From contig NC_058145.1 in assembly GCF_011075055.1 (NCBI RefSeq), positions 5,179,228 through 5,243,227 of the forward strand: a stretch of 64,000 nucleotides of DNA, read 5' to 3'. Made by a program: the position numbers and the translations under genes. Source of the DNA: Mangifera indica (Eukaryota; Streptophyta; Magnoliopsida; Sapindales; Anacardiaceae). Positions 46,906 to 59,490 of the stretch are shown in pieces (position 1 is the first letter of the stretch; each line of letters opens with the position of its first letter). The notes beneath the pieces were generated by a model, which did no database searches, was not told where the DNA came from, and worked only from the letters and a program-made list of their open reading frames with translations.

Positions 46906-47809
46906 AGATACATGTATTTCTTTCAAAAATCCCCCAAATTTATTTCTTTGTACATGAGGCATATAGAGTGATAATACTATGATTTTCTCATTTTTCTTCA
47001 TTCTCCCTTTTCAACTGATCCAAGAATCACATGCAAATCCATTCATTTCATCAGTTATATAACTCATGTAAAGGGTATGTTTAATATATTTATTAGCTAG
47101 GTGGGTGAATAAGGGTTAAAACAAAGAAAATGCAAAAGGGTGTAAATAAAACACAAAAGAAATGGCTCCAAGGGTTAACAAAAGATTAAATATTTATAAA
47201 GGTTAGCTAAAAGAGTAAGGCAGATTGGGATATATAAAAAATCAAAGAAATGTCTGTATCATATTTTTTATCAATGCATGCAACTTTTTATTTCGCCTCG
47301 AAAGATTGAGTGACAAGTTTTAGGACTTGTGAGACACTAGAAAATATGTCTAAGCACGAATAAGCCCTCTCTAAGTAGACATACACAATTTCGAAATAAC
47401 AATCATATGCACAATAAACTTTGATCACTAACTCTATCACTAATCATGATTGTATCGAAACACTTTGCCTTTTACCAACAAAAAGTGGGTTCAATTACTA
47501 AAGGTGCTCTAATAATTCAAATAATCTGAAAATATTTTCAAAAATGTCTCTTTTGAAGTACTAAAAAGTGAATTTGCAAAATTTAGTCAAAGTCAAAGTC
47601 AAAGTAGGCAAAACAAATGTGGGCTTAATAAAAATTAATATATATAATTGCAATATGAAAATTAAATAAAAAAATTGAAAATAAAAACTGCATAAAAATA
47701 AACCTAATTTAGGAATTGAAAATAATATTGCAAAATTAAAACTAAAGACTCCCCTCACACTAAAAACAAATATTGTCCTCAATGTTTATTCAACATGTAA
47801 TAAAGAAAA

Positions 47810-48461
47810 GGCCAAAGACTATTTCCCACCCAAAGTATGTTGTTTTCCTAAGTTTCCCCTCTTTAACTTTAAAAATTTCAAATACTTATTTATGAGCAGT
47901 TAAAATTAACAGAATCCTAACTCCATAAATTTTATCTCTTTTTCCCCCCAAACTTTAAAAATTAAAAGTTTCCCCTAACCTAAGTTTTAAAAAATGACAA
48001 TTTCCCTTTAAGATTTAGTTTCTAAATCTCCAGTCCCATTGTTGATGGCCTGTCCCTCCCGAAGCTTCCTCTCTCTCTGGTAGTCTCTCTCTACCTATTT
48101 AGATAACCGATCGATATCGACAAATGGATAAAGAGAGACTGTTAGAGGAAGAGGAAGCTTCGGGAGGGAGAGACCGTCGACAATGGCATTGAATTTGACA
48201 TCGGAGATCTAGAAACTAAACCTTAGGGGGAAACTATCATTTTCTAAAACTTTGATTGGGGAAAAACTTTTAGTTTTTAAAGTTTAGGGGAGGAAAAATA
48301 GATTATATTTTAGTTTATTTTTTATATTATAGATAAAATGATGATTTTGCCCTTACTATTGTTAATTTTAATTGCTTATAAGTAGATATTTGAGATTTTC
48401 AAAGTTAAATGAGGAAAACTTGGAAAACAACATACTTTGGGGGGAAATATATCCTTTGGCC
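47810..48461. mobile_element. Foldback MITE of Mutator type, copy 2, inside the Athila-like element
   Basis: 652 bases with long inverted arms: the left arm starts GGCCAAAGGACTATTTCCCA and the right arm, reverse-complemented, GGCCAAAGGATATATTTCCC. Exact 9-bp duplications TAAAGAAAA lie at 47801-47809 and 48462-48470. The arms pair over most of the length, including an AAGCTTC(C/G)..GAGAG centre, so single-stranded copies would fold into a hairpin. It codes for nothing and must have been moved by a Mutator-type transposase elsewhere. Confidence 0.93.
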
Positions 48462-48470
48462 TAAAGAAAA

Positions 48471-49230
48471 TATAATCAAGGATGGACAAGAGAAGAAAAA
48501 AAGAGGAAAAACTCTCTGGCTCAATATAAGCTCATGTGATGAAATTAGATGAAAATGTAAACATTATCCTTGAAATTAGAATAAGTAAATATGAACAAAA
48601 TTGTACCATCTAGCAAAAGAGGTCCCACAGAATCACATTCAACTAATGAAAAGGGAAAGATAACAACATTATCTATAATTATGAATCTATATATGCAATA
48701 ATCTCCATCATCAGAATATCAAATAATGAACAAATCAGGAACAATTGTCCAATAAGCTTAACATTTCAAGTATACCAGCCTGTACATCAAAATTTTCATC
48801 AAATTTCCACATCAATAAGCCACATGTAAACCATCAAATTGAGCATCAAATCATCATTAAACTAGGAAAACATCATATTGAATTAACATAAATTGCTCAC
48901 ATGCATCCAACCATATCAATAAATCAATTATGACAAAAAAAATCACTTGGTCAAAATGTCCACTTTGTCAACATCAATACAGTCATCAAAATATCACCTA
49001 ATCAAATGAATCAGTTCATCAAAATATGACTGCATATATCAAAACATAATGAAAGTCTGTTCAAAATAGAAAATAAACATTAGAGCAAGTGAAAGTAAGC
49101 ATTCGTTTTCTCAATTGGACGTAGTGGAGCTCTGATTAAGTGAAAAAGGAGAGGGAGTGAACTCTTGGTGATGGAAATAGGCTTTTAACATGCTGTTGAT
49201 TTTTTTCAGTTTCTTTTAAAGCTTGAGTTG
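48471..49230 (-). other. 3' non-coding region of the Athila-like element
   Basis: AT-rich, with many ATCAAAAT/ATCATCA-like short words (about 48700-49060) but no clear periodicity and no open frame. Confidence 0.5.
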
Positions 49231-50340
49231 TCATGTTTTTATGTTTTGCAATTTCACACTCATGTTGGAGCTTCTAGGTGTTACCTCTATGATTAAAACC
49301 TCAGCCTCTTCCCCTACTTGGTCTTGAGTTGTGTTTTTATCTACTGAAACATAAGAACCATTTATAAGTTTTTGATAAATACCTATTTTTTTGAGCATTT
49401 CAAGGCTGATAAGTTCTTCACCTACTATTGGTTTGATAAATACCTTTCTTTTTTTTTCATCCAAGGTAATATAGTTGAATCTTTGTCCTAAAAAGGCTCC
49501 ACCATTAATTTTTGTGTCATTAATTAAATAATGAAGCAAGAACAAATCAGTTGTAACAATGTCATCATTGTCCCCTCTTACATAAGTGTTTTTTACAATA
49601 AATTTGTGTAGAATTCTATAGAGGGGATTGCTCAATTTGGATGCTTTATCCAAGGGTGATTTGTGAAAGGTATGGTTTGTCAAATTGTGTCATATATTTT
49701 CACAATTAAAATAGCTCATATCGTGGGGTGTTACCCCATCATTTAGGAAACCAAAAATTGCATTTATATCACTAAGTGTTAAACCATAATGTTTATTATT
49801 AAACCTGAAACTCATTAATCCATAGACTGTATTATTAGGATCATCAATAAAGTGGCAAAAACTTAGAAATTCTAAAGTAAGCTCTTTATGAGTATGGTGA
49901 TGAAGTAGATAAAATTTATCCTAACCTACCGTAAGCATGATTTCATAGATGTCATCATATAAATTCAAAGTTTCTAGGGTATGATAATCTAAATACATTT
50001 TTGGGATAATTTTTCTAGGTAAAAGCTTTTTACACCTGCCCATTTGATTAATGCCATAAAAGCTTTTTATACCTGCCCATTTGATTAATGCCACAAAATT
50101 GCGAAGTTTGAGGGAAGAGTAGCAAAGGTCCAAAACTTGCTTGGGATGCCCATAAAGGATGTTTCATTGCTATAAGGCACAATTTGTGTTCCCGCTGCTT
50201 CCCTTTAGGCTTTGATAGACTTTTAGGCATATTTAGAGTTGGACAAGAGGGCAATGGTGCCACTGTGTCACTGGTCATTGAAAAGGAAGGCAAAGTTGCT
50301 ATCTAAGATGACTTGGTCAGATGTTTTATGGCCTTTTCCT
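49231..50340 (-). pseudogene. 3' ORF of the Athila-like element (env-like position)
   Basis: Lies downstream of integrase on the same strand. The main open part (49683-49231) has LYRILHKFIVKNTYVRGDND and LFLLHYLINDTKINGGAFLG. Fragments upstream (about 50000-49690) include RFNNKHYGLTLSDINAIFGF. Plant Athila-type elements carry such an extra ORF, sometimes called env-like from its position, but its role is unproved. I see no clear signal peptide or membrane anchor. Stops and a 37-bp duplication at 50021-50094 break it. Confidence 0.6.
50021..50094 (-). repeat. 37-bp tandem duplication in the 3' ORF
   Basis: AAAAGCTTTTTACACCTGCC.. at 50021 is repeated as AAAAGCTTTTTATACCTGCC.. at 50058, differing by only about two bases. 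37 is not a multiple of three, so the duplication itself shifts the frame, and its near-identity makes it recent. Confidence 0.88.
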
Positions 50341-51358
50341 GTTAGTAATCATCTAATCTGACCCATTTTGGAATAAAAAATTCGTTTCATGTTGGCTGGA
50401 GAAATTGGGACTATTTTGGAAAAATATTGAGAAAAACTAAAGTTTGATGTGTGGCTTTAACGTAACTAGTTTATGGAGGAAAAATTGAAAAATTCATGCA
50501 CTGGCTAGAGGAAATAAATGATGTGTTTCTAGTTTTGCTAATAGAGAAATGGTGTCATGCAAAAGAGAAAAAAAGCTAACACGTGCTTGAAATGGTTGAA
50601 AGACTTATGATGCGTTTCTGTGTGTAATGTTTTGAAATTGAGGCTGACGTGTTTGAAGTTGAGGTGAAATTGGAAAACTAACACATTTTATAGTGTTTTG
50701 TGCAGATAAGGAAGTGGAAAACTAATGCGTTACTGTGTAAAGCTAGAAGTGATGTGTTAGCTGGTGCTTGAAATGGGTGAAAGAGTGGGGCTGCATACAA
50801 CGTTGCTGAGGAAAAGTTCACGCGACATTGAAATGAAGAAGAAAAAAAAAGGGGTTAAGGTTTCTTCATAATATATATAAATGAAAAAACAAAGCCACCA
50901 ACCCTTTCATTCTAGAAGCTTAATATGGGCATTTTTACAGCCATATTTAGTGCCCATAAATACTACACAATATCTTGAAAATGTAAGCTTAAATTTAATT
51001 CAAATTCCACACTCTCTTAACAAATTCAACACTACAAAGAAATCAGTTAATCTAATTAATGCAATCAGTGGTAAGAACACAATTAATCAAACAAATCACA
51101 ATCAATGAAAATATCAAATTGAACAAGATTTAATTATAACCCCTTTGTAACTTGAATATACTCCTAATGGCTAAACTTGTACTCCAATTGCTAAACATTT
51201 CAAAATCAACCTGAAATAAACAAAAAGAACAATTTTCAACTAAACGTGAGGAAAATTATTTATCAACAAGCTGAAAGAAAATTCTTTGAGAAAAGAAAAA
51301 CTTGGATTGCCTCATAAGAGCACTAATTTATTGTCCTTAGCTTGATCAATGGTAGGGC

Positions 51359-52470
51359 TTAAGTTGGGGGATTAGAAAGTGGTCGAGACACCTTTACTTC
51401 CACTTTGTCACCAATAAAATACAACTTCAACCTCCGCCCATTAACCTTAAATGCTCTAAAAGTTTCACTCCATACCTCAATGACTCCATAGGGAAATACC
51501 TTTAAAATCTTAAAAGGACCAGACCACCTGAACTTAAGTTTTCCTAGAAAGAGCTTTAATCGTGAGTTGAAAAGCAATACTTGATTACCTTCTTTGAAGT
51601 CTTTCTTTAGAATATGCTTATCATGCCACCTTTTGGTTCTTCTTTATATATTTTGGCATTCTTATAAGTATCCAATCTAAACTCTTCTAACTCATCTAGT
51701 TGTTTTCATTCGCTTTCTTCAAATCAAAGTTCAAGAACTTAATAGCCCAAAAAGCTCGATGCTCTAACTCCACCGGAAGTTGACAAAACTTATGATAGAA
51801 AAGGTAGAAGGGGGATATACCAATGAGAGTTTTAAAAGCTGTGCGGTATGCCCAAAGTGTATCATCCAATCTCTAACTCCAATATTTCCTTGAAGCACTT
51901 ATGGTTTTCTCAAGTATGCCCTTAATCTCCCTATTAGAAATCTCAACTTGCTTGTTAGTTTAAGGGTGGTATGGGGTTACAACCTTATAGGTAACTCCAT
52001 ATTTCTTCAACAATTTCTCAAATAAGTGATTATAAAAGTGAGAACCATCATAACTAATAATGGCTCTTGGAATCCCAACTCTTACGAAGATATATTTCTT
52101 TAAAAACTTTACCACAACCCTAGTATTATTAGATGGACTTGTTAGTGCCTCAACCTATTTAGAAACATAGTTTACATCAACTAAGATATATTTACTCTTC
52201 TAAGACATAAGAAATGGCCCTATGAAGTCGGTGCCCCACATTTAAAAAATTTCAATCTCAAGTATATCATTTAGAGGCATTTCATTCCTTATCGAAATAT
52301 TTCTAGTTCTTTGGCACCTATCACATGTTTGAACAAATTTCCTCACATCTTGAAAAGGAGTTAGCCAATAGAACCCATTTTGGAGCACCTTAGTTGTTAT
52401 CTTGGTGGCATTAAAATGACCTTTATATTCAAAAGAATCATAATGGGTTAGAACATTTTCCATCTTATCT
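51359..52470 (-). pseudogene. Integrase of the Athila-like element, degenerate
   Basis: The N-terminal zinc region (52463-52242) reads HYDSFEYKGHFNATKI and FVQTCDRCQRT, the HHCC finger. The C-terminal part (51577-51359) has LGKLKFRWSGPFKILKVFPY followed by FKVNGRRLKLYF, the characteristic Athila/Tat integrase end. Between them only scattered open parts remain, so the catalytic D-D-E set cannot be confirmed. Confidence 0.85.
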
Positions 52471-52856
52471 TATGGTAAGCATTATTGCACAATCTCATCA
52501 AAACATCTTTTGTAAAGTAATGGTTCTTTCTAATAATAGTTCTCCACCTCCTATAAAAACTTTTTCTTTTACTAGTGATTCATCTTTTGGGGTAGTACAC
52601 CACACATAAGATAATTCACTTAATCTGCATATCATGGTACTACTCGGTAAGATATTTCTAAAATTTACTTATTTGGAAATGAGTCATCAATAGGTAGACT
52701 TTTGTCAAAACCTTCATACTTAGTTTGCACTAAGCATGGCAAATGATCAGTAACAACATTTTTTGTCCCCTTTTTATCTTTTATTTCTAGGCCAAACTCT
52801 TGAAGAAGCAATATCCATTTAATCAACCTCAGTTTTGAATCCTTCTTATTTAAGAG

Positions 52857-53090
52857 TTATTTAATGGCTGAATGATCTATGTAAACTATGACCTGGGAAT
52901 CCATTAAATAAGACTTAAACTTATCAAAAACAAACACAATTACAAGAAGTTTTTTCTTAGTGGTGGTATAGTTGACTTGTGCTTCATCTAAAATGTGACT
53001 GGCATAGTAAATTTCATAAACCTTTTTATATTTCCTTTGCCCTAAAATTGCCCCCACAGTGAAGTCGCTAGCATCACACATCACTTCAAA
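52857..53090 (-). pseudogene. RNase H of the Athila-like element
   Basis: MMCDASDFTVGAILGQRKYK, YYASHILDEAQVNYTTTKKK and YIDHSAIK are the usual gypsy RNase H motifs with the first Asp retained. A stop interrupts the domain after SAIK. Confidence 0.85.
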
Positions 53091-53159
53091 AGTATACTAC
53101 AATTTGATGGTTGCATAATAGGAGCTGAAATCAATACTTCCTTTAAAATTAAGACAATG

Positions 53160-54352
53160 CTAATCAAAATTAAAAGGAACATCTTTAACAAGTAAATTAG
53201 ACAAAGGTTTAGCAATTTTTGAAAAGTCTTTAATGAAACGCCAATAGAACCTAGTATGGCTAAGAAAACTCTGGGCTCCTTTTATGGATGTCAGTGGGGG
53301 CATCTTCTCAATTACTTCTACTTTTGTTTTATCTACCTCAATCCTCTTTTGTGAGACTTTATGCCCAAGAACTATCATTTCTTTCGCCATAAAATGCAAT
53401 TTTCCTAATTAAGCACCAAATTAACCTCTTTGAACCTTTACAAAACCTTAGACAAGTTAAACAAGCAATTATCAAAAGATATTCCATATATAGAAAAATC
53501 ATCCACAAACACCTCCATAATTTGCTAAACAAAATAAAAAAATATAGACATCATACATCTTTGAAAGGTAGCAGGTGCATTGTAAAGACTGAAAGACATA
53601 CGCTTATAGGCAAATATGCCATAAGGGCATTTGAAGGTTGTCTTTTCCTAGTTTTTTGAATGAATGAGGATTTGAAAGAATCCTGAATACCCATCTAGAT
53701 AGCAAAAATGAGAATAGTTTGCTAATCTCTTTAAAACTTGGTCAATTAAAGGAAGGGGAAAATGATCCTTACATGTGGCACTATTAAGTTTTCTATAATC
53801 AATACACATCTTCTACCCTGTGACTGTCCTAATAGATATTAAATCATTATTCTCATTCTTGACAACAGTCATACCTTATTTCTTTGGTAACACTTATACT
53901 GGACTTACCTACGAACTATCAGAAATGGGATAGATAATCTTTGTATCCAACAATTTGATGACTTTAGTTCTCACTACCTCTTTCATGATATGATTTAATT
54001 TTCTTTGATGTTCAATGGTAGGTTTGAAATCATCAAGCATATGGATGCAATGCATGCAAATGGTAGGACTTATTCCTTTGATATCATGAATGTTATAACC
54101 AATGATTTTCCTATATGCTCTAAATTCCCTAAACAACTTATTTTCTTGTTCATCATTAAATTCAACATTTATGATCACAAGATAAGTAGAATTAAGACCA
54201 AGAAAAACATACCTCAAATTAACAAGAAGTGGTTTAAAATCTACCTTAGGTGCATCTTCTGTTTTAAGAAAAGGAAGAGAATGGTTACCTAACTCGAGTT
54301 CTTCAAACTTGAAATTCAAAATGGGAGTAAGCTTAGGATTTACTTCCATAAA
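53160..54352 (-). pseudogene. Reverse transcriptase of the Athila-like element
   Basis: From 54349 downward: a linker with ICMHCIHMLDDFKPTIEHQR, then MCIDYRKLNSATCKDHFPLP, FCYLDGYSGFFQILIH, FSLYNAPATFQRCMMSIF, FVDDFSIYG (catalytic, about 53500) and LGHKVSQKRIEVDKTKVEVI. The two Asp residues of FVDD are intact. Stops are few but present (near 53909, 53870 and others), so full activity is excluded. Confidence 0.9.
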
Positions 54353-54860
54353 CTAAACACAGGTTGTAATTTCCATGTTTTCATCTTTGACTGAAGCTCC
54401 ATGAACAATGCATGACTTGAGTGGATCCTTAGGGTATTTCTTGATAAATATTTCTTTCATGCAATCATCGATAATGTCAACCCTATAACAAGAATTCACA
54501 ATGTTAGGTTGCTTTGACATTAAAAAAACATTAAACTCTATTTTTTCATATCCAATCTCAAAAGTGAGTTTTTCATTTTTAACATCGATGATCACTCTCA
54601 TTGTGGCTAAGAATGGTCTTCCCAGAATAAGAGGAATATGAGTATCCTCTTCCATTTCCAAAACCACAAAGTCTACGGGGATATAAATTTTCCAACTTTA
54701 ATTGATATGTTTTCTATTATCCCCATAGGATACTTTATAGATCTATCTTCTAATTGTAAGGTCACTATTGTAAGTTTAAATTCTTCAAGCTCCAATCTTA
54801 TGCAAATAGACAAAGACATTAGACTTATATTTGCACCAAAATCACATAAAGGTTTTCCAA
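54353..54860 (-). pseudogene. Aspartic protease of the Athila-like element
   Basis: CDFGANISLMSLSICIRLEL near 54845 has the catalytic Asp in the D-x-G-A form typical of Athila/Tat. [20 protein letters not shown] (about 54630) gives the second conserved block. The frame changes between the two parts. Confidence 0.83.
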
Positions 54861-55499
54861 AAGATTTTTTACCAACTATACAAGGAATAGAAAAACACCC
54901 TAGATCCTTAAGTTTTGGTAGTAGTCTATTTTACAAAATGGCTTTGCATTCCTCTGAGAGAACTATTGTTTCAAACTCTTCAAAGTTTCCTTTTATTTGA
55001 AAGGATATCTTTGAGAAACTTGGCATATGTCAGCATTTGAGTTATAGCCTCCATAAAAGGAACATTGAGATGAATATGCTTAAAGATATCCAAAAACTTT
55101 CCAAATTGTTGGTCAAGCTTTGCCTTTTGAAACCTTTAAGGAAAAGGCAAAGGTGTTGTACATATTTTGGATAGCATTTGCTTTTCAGGGGCTTCTTAGA
55201 CATTTACCTTAACCTTTTTCTTCAATGTATCTTCGTCAATAGACTTTTCAACTTCCTCTTGCTTACCCTTATCATCATCCTTATTTTTAACCTTGCCTAT
55301 AGGTTCATCCAATTGTTTACCACTGCTAGTGACAATTGCCTTACAATACTTCCTTGGATTTTGAGGTTAGCTTGATAGCTTTCTTATTTCCCTAGAATTG
55401 AAAGTACTTGTTTGTCAATTGTACCTTAAACATCTTATTATGTGTGGCTAATTGATCAACCTTGGTAGTGAGTTGTCTAATCGTTTTATCTTAGGCATC

Positions 55500-56460
55500 G
55501 GCCTTCTGTTTTTAGGCAAGAATAAAATTCTCCATCATCATTCCAAATTTGATTTTTGTTCTTAAAGAGTTTGACAATAATGTAGAGGTTGAGGGTTACT
55601 ATTTCTAACTTGGAACCCTAAAGGTGGCTGTCTAAAGTTCTGGTTTAGGTAAGAAGTATTATCTTGGTTTGACCATGCAAAGTTTAAGTGGTTCTTCCAA
55701 CCTGGGTTATATGTATTTGAGTAAAGATTTCCTTATCCCTTTTGGTTGTAGTTGAGAAAATTCACTTGCTCATTTGTAGGCTCATGTGCATAGTGGATAC
55801 CCAAATAACTTTCGAAGCTTGCATGATCTCTTTTATAATTCTCATAACTAGAAGTTTTTACAACCTTCATATCTAATCTCTTTAATTTCTTTGTCATTGC
55901 ATCTAACTTAGCATTCACCATAGTAACCCCATCCATCTCATGTACTCTAAAATGTCTTCTTTGACTAGTTCTATCATTAGACCATCGATAATTATTAAAA
56001 GCAATTTCTTCAATCAAGTGCAAAGCCATATAAGATGTTTTACCCATTAATGACCTACTAGCAGTTGTATCTAAAATACTTTTCAATGAGGAAAAAAGAC
56101 CATTATAGAAAGTTTGAACAACTAGCCAGTCAGACAAACCATGATGGGGATACTATCTTTGTAAATCTTTAAACCTTTCTCAAGCTTCATATAATGACTC
56201 GTCATCCCTCTTGTAAAAAGTGGCGATCTCATTTCTCAATTTAACAGTTTTCCTAGGTAGGAAATATTTTGCAAGGAAAGCTTTAGAAAGTTTCTGCTAA
56301 GTAGTAATTGTACAAGTGCCCTAGAATCCAACCAAGCACTTGCTTTATCCCTCAATGAAAATGGAAATAGCCTCAATTTGATTGCATATTTAAGAACTCT
56401 ATTCATTTTGAAGGTGTCACATATCTAAGAGAAACGTGACAAGTGGACATATGGATCTTC
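55500..56460 (-). pseudogene. gag of the Athila-like element
   Basis: The longest open part (56137-55733) begins SDWLVVQTFYNGLFSSLKSI and has LIEEIAFNNYRWSNDR, the Athila/Tat gag pattern. Upstream (56460-56140) are remnants including KYFLPRKTVKLRNEIATF and YEAWERFKDL. Stops at about 56150 and 55733 break the capsid frame. Confidence 0.85.
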
Positions 56461-56845
56461 ATTTTCTAACCCTCCAAATTGATTTTGTTATACCATTTGA
56501 ACAATGGAAGGTTTGATCTCAAAATTGTTAGTAACCATAACAGGCCTTACAACACTAGAATAACCATCATGTGTAGTAGGTATAACATAATCACAAAGAG
56601 CTCACTGATTGTTGATGTTATCCTCTATGACAACTTTTTATCTTGCTTGTCTTTCTTTTCTACGTCTTCTAAAAGTTCTTTCAATTCTAGGTCAAAATCC
56701 AATAATTCTTGATTTTAAGATCTAGTCATAAACTAATAGAGTAATTATAAGGAAAGAACAAAGACAACAAAAAATCAAATAGAACAAAAATAAAATAAAA
56801 TAAAACTCTAGTCTAGCCAAACTACAAATTATACTAATATCAACA

Positions 56846-56868
56846 AAGCACCAATCCTCGACAACGGT
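56846..56868 (-). other. Degenerate primer-binding site (tRNA-Asp type)
   Basis: On the - strand TGTTACCGTTGTCGAGGA resembles the tRNA-Asp-complementary site used by Athila/Tat-type elements, matching 13 of 18 positions by eye. Several changes suggest an old copy. Confidence 0.6.
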
Positions 56869-56879
56869 AACAAAAACTT

Positions 56880-58134
56880 GTTGCCAATAGCTTGCAAGTA
56901 TATGAGTCAATTAAGTAATATAAAAAGATGTCGATCCCACAGGGATTGGTTGTCGAGTATTAGGTTGTTTTGTAATTTAAATTAGCTAGAGAAATGAAAT
57001 GCTATAGATGAAAATCGAATTAAAATTAATTAAATTACAAACTAACTAAGTCAAAATTAATAAAGGAAAATAAACACTTAACAAGTTAAAAGTGAAATGC
57101 CAATATAAAGAAGCCTCTGGTTTATGATTTCACTATCAATTACTCAAAAATTGTAACAAATCCAATTAATATAAATGATAAGATGAATTGTTGATGGTTG
57201 ATTATCATATTTTATCCAATTCTTCTCTCAAGGCTAATTAAACATATTAAGAATAAAAGCTTACCTACTTTCATGGTATGATGTTAATCAAAACCCATTA
57301 ATTTTTATAACAATCAATTTACCGACACAGGATTTATATTTATCTTTAAATAAAACCTTAGGTTTAGCAAAGGCATAAACTCAATGGGTATGTATTTCTC
57401 AATATCACGCTTCAATCTACAAACATGCACGGTATTAGGCCCTAACACCAAGCAAGAAATTGAAATCATAATTACTAAATCAAACATTCATCATCATTAA
57501 TTAAAAATCAAAACCCATTACATAATCTTTGAGAACTTATAGATTCATCATAAACCCTAGCAAAGGAAGTTAGTTATTCATGACTATAAATCAAACTACA
57601 AGATAAAATTAAAAAGAAGACATTTTAAATCAGTAAAGAAGATAATAAGAGAGATAAGAAAAACTCTCAAGTTTTCCAATCTTGGTTCTCTTGGGTCTTC
57701 TATCTTTAATCTTAGATTTTCACTCTTCTATTTGTTTCTTGAAGCTTTCTCTCTCTAAAAATCCTTTAGGTTACTGTATTTTATGATAGAAAAGTCAAGA
57801 AGATGTAACTTTCTTCTTATACTTGCCATTTAACTCTATTTTTAAAAAATATTATATATACCTAGTAATTATAGGCACCAATTATGGTCGTAAGACTACC
57901 CATAATTGTCTTCTGCCTCCTATTATGAAATCTTCTTATTTACTTCTTTAAGCTTCCATTTTCGCTTCAAAGTTGCTTAAATGTCTCTACAACATCTAAA
58001 AATATAATTTAAAGTGCAAAATAAGATCAAACCATGAAAATTAAATAAAACTTAAAGAATTTGACCAAATGGACCAAAACTCACTTTAAAAACATACTAT
58101 TATAATTTTATTTGTGTATTTCATACACACATAA
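56880..58134 (-). repeat. 5' LTR of the Athila-like element
   Basis: About 1.25 kb. It matches the truncated 3' LTR from 57053 on, with an extra terminal part containing GATGTCGATCCCACAGGGAT near 56929. The right end at 58134 directly touches LINE coding sequence; the left edge is approximate. Confidence 0.8.
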
Positions 58135-59104
58135 CCTATTGTGTGCTATGTAATATTATGAATGAAGACCATAACCACCTCTTTTTTCAGTGCCAATATA
58201 ACCTTCATATTTAGCAAAAAGATATTGAGAAATGAAGGTAACTTCTCTAGACCTCAGCCTTGGATGGATTATGTAAACAAAATTACGGTAGAGTGGAAAA
58301 GAAATAATGTAAAGAATATTATGCTTCAAATGAGTCTTGTTGTCATGGCTTATGTTATCTAGAAGGAGCATAACAACTGATGTTTTGCTAATTCTTTGCT
58401 TTTAAAAAAGATGGTAGTAAGTAGAGTGCTCAAAACTTGTTATCACAAGGGAGCAGATTTCTTAGGTTTTACAAGCTTTAAAGGAAATGTTAAGGTTGTT
58501 CAGAAATAAGACCTTCCTAGATGTATCTTCAAAAGTTCCTAATGGTTGGATGAGGTTGCTTTTTTCCTTTCTGATATGGTTTTATTTCCAATTTCATTGC
58601 TACTGGTTAAAGAGGTGTTTTGCTAACCTTTTTGTTGTTTTGTAGAGCTGCCAAGTTGCATCTCCTTTCTTCTCCTTCTTAAGATATCATCCAACATCTT
58701 TCTTGGAGTTACGATAGCATGCAAAGACTATTTTTGGCTTTCTTGGCATATTTATTCCTTTAGCAATTGTAGTGATATTGCCATTTATGAAGACTAACTT
58801 GACGAACCTGTGATGCTTAGTTTTCTTATGCATTGCTCCTCTATTAGATTAAAGCTTCTTATTATAATTGTCTTCATTGATTTTTTTGGTGCTTTATTTT
58901 TGTTGGTGTTCTCTTGCCTATTTGTAAGCTTGCACTTCATAGTTGTCTTTTAAGTTCTCTTTAGTTTGTACATGAGTATTACGAGATGTTATGCTAATCT
59001 ATTTGTTTCTATTGCTTTGGCTATTTTCTTTGATGTCTGTGTTAATTAGCATGAGATGTATTTATATGTAAATTGGATTTGGCTTACTTTTAATTTGTTG
59101 ATTC
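58135..59104 (+). pseudogene. LINE zf-RVT end and 3' region, right half
   Basis: Immediately after the gypsy LTR the + strand reads YCVLCNIMNEDHNHLFFQCQ, the Cys-x2-Cys, His, Cys core of the plant LINE zf-RVT domain. This is exactly the part missing after 45182. Stops follow, then about 700 bases of T-rich 3' region ending near a T-run. No clear poly(A) is left at 59100. Confidence 0.83.
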
Positions 59105-59490
59105 CTATTTTTTTTAGTAATTAAAATATATTAACCAACCAAAAAGAGCTTTACCATAGGACATGCCCCCTGGTTAAGGAGAGAAAGCCTTACAACGGGA
59201 CAAAAACTCCCACGGTTAAGGAAACAAAACCTAAATTTCCACAACTCAACAACAAAGCAAAATAACACAAAACACAATCACAAAGCCAACTTATAAGAAT
59301 AACAACAATAGCAATAACAAAAGCACAAGAACCTAACTATCTAAGAATGATCCTTGGTAAACCTAAAATTTCTATAAGCCTTGCATTTTCCCCTGAATTG
59401 GTGAACTTGTTGAGAAAAGCACACATTTCCCATACATAATCCTTTATAAGCTTTATGATATTCCTTTTATTCATTTTCTTTTTCTTGACA
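59105..59490 (-). mobile_element. 3' end fragment of a - strand LINE
   Basis: On the - strand this runs into TTAATTACT followed by an A-run at 59118-59105, the same kind of tail as the longer copy at 59498. Shared features in the + reading are TAATTAAA, then A(A/C)CCA. It is too short to include coding sequence. Confidence 0.6.

Larger units (their letters stand above)
45183..58134 (-). mobile_element. Athila-like Ty3/gypsy retrotransposon, about 13 kb, inactive
   Basis: A - strand element: 5' LTR (58134 to about 56880), degenerate primer site of tRNA-Asp type, gag, protease, reverse transcriptase, RNase H, integrase, a further ORF in the 3' part, polypurine tract and a 3' LTR (46217-45183, missing its distal end). 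Motifs DFGA, FVDDFSIYG and WSGPF..VFPYG plus the extra 3' ORF fit the Athila/Tat branch. It split a LINE: LINE coding sequence stops at 45182 and resumes at 58135. A MITE lies inside at 47810. Confidence 0.85.

Noticed and set aside
49231..49683. Possible host gene on the - strand
   Set aside because: Position, strand and flanking Athila-like coding parts make it the 3' ORF of the retroelement.
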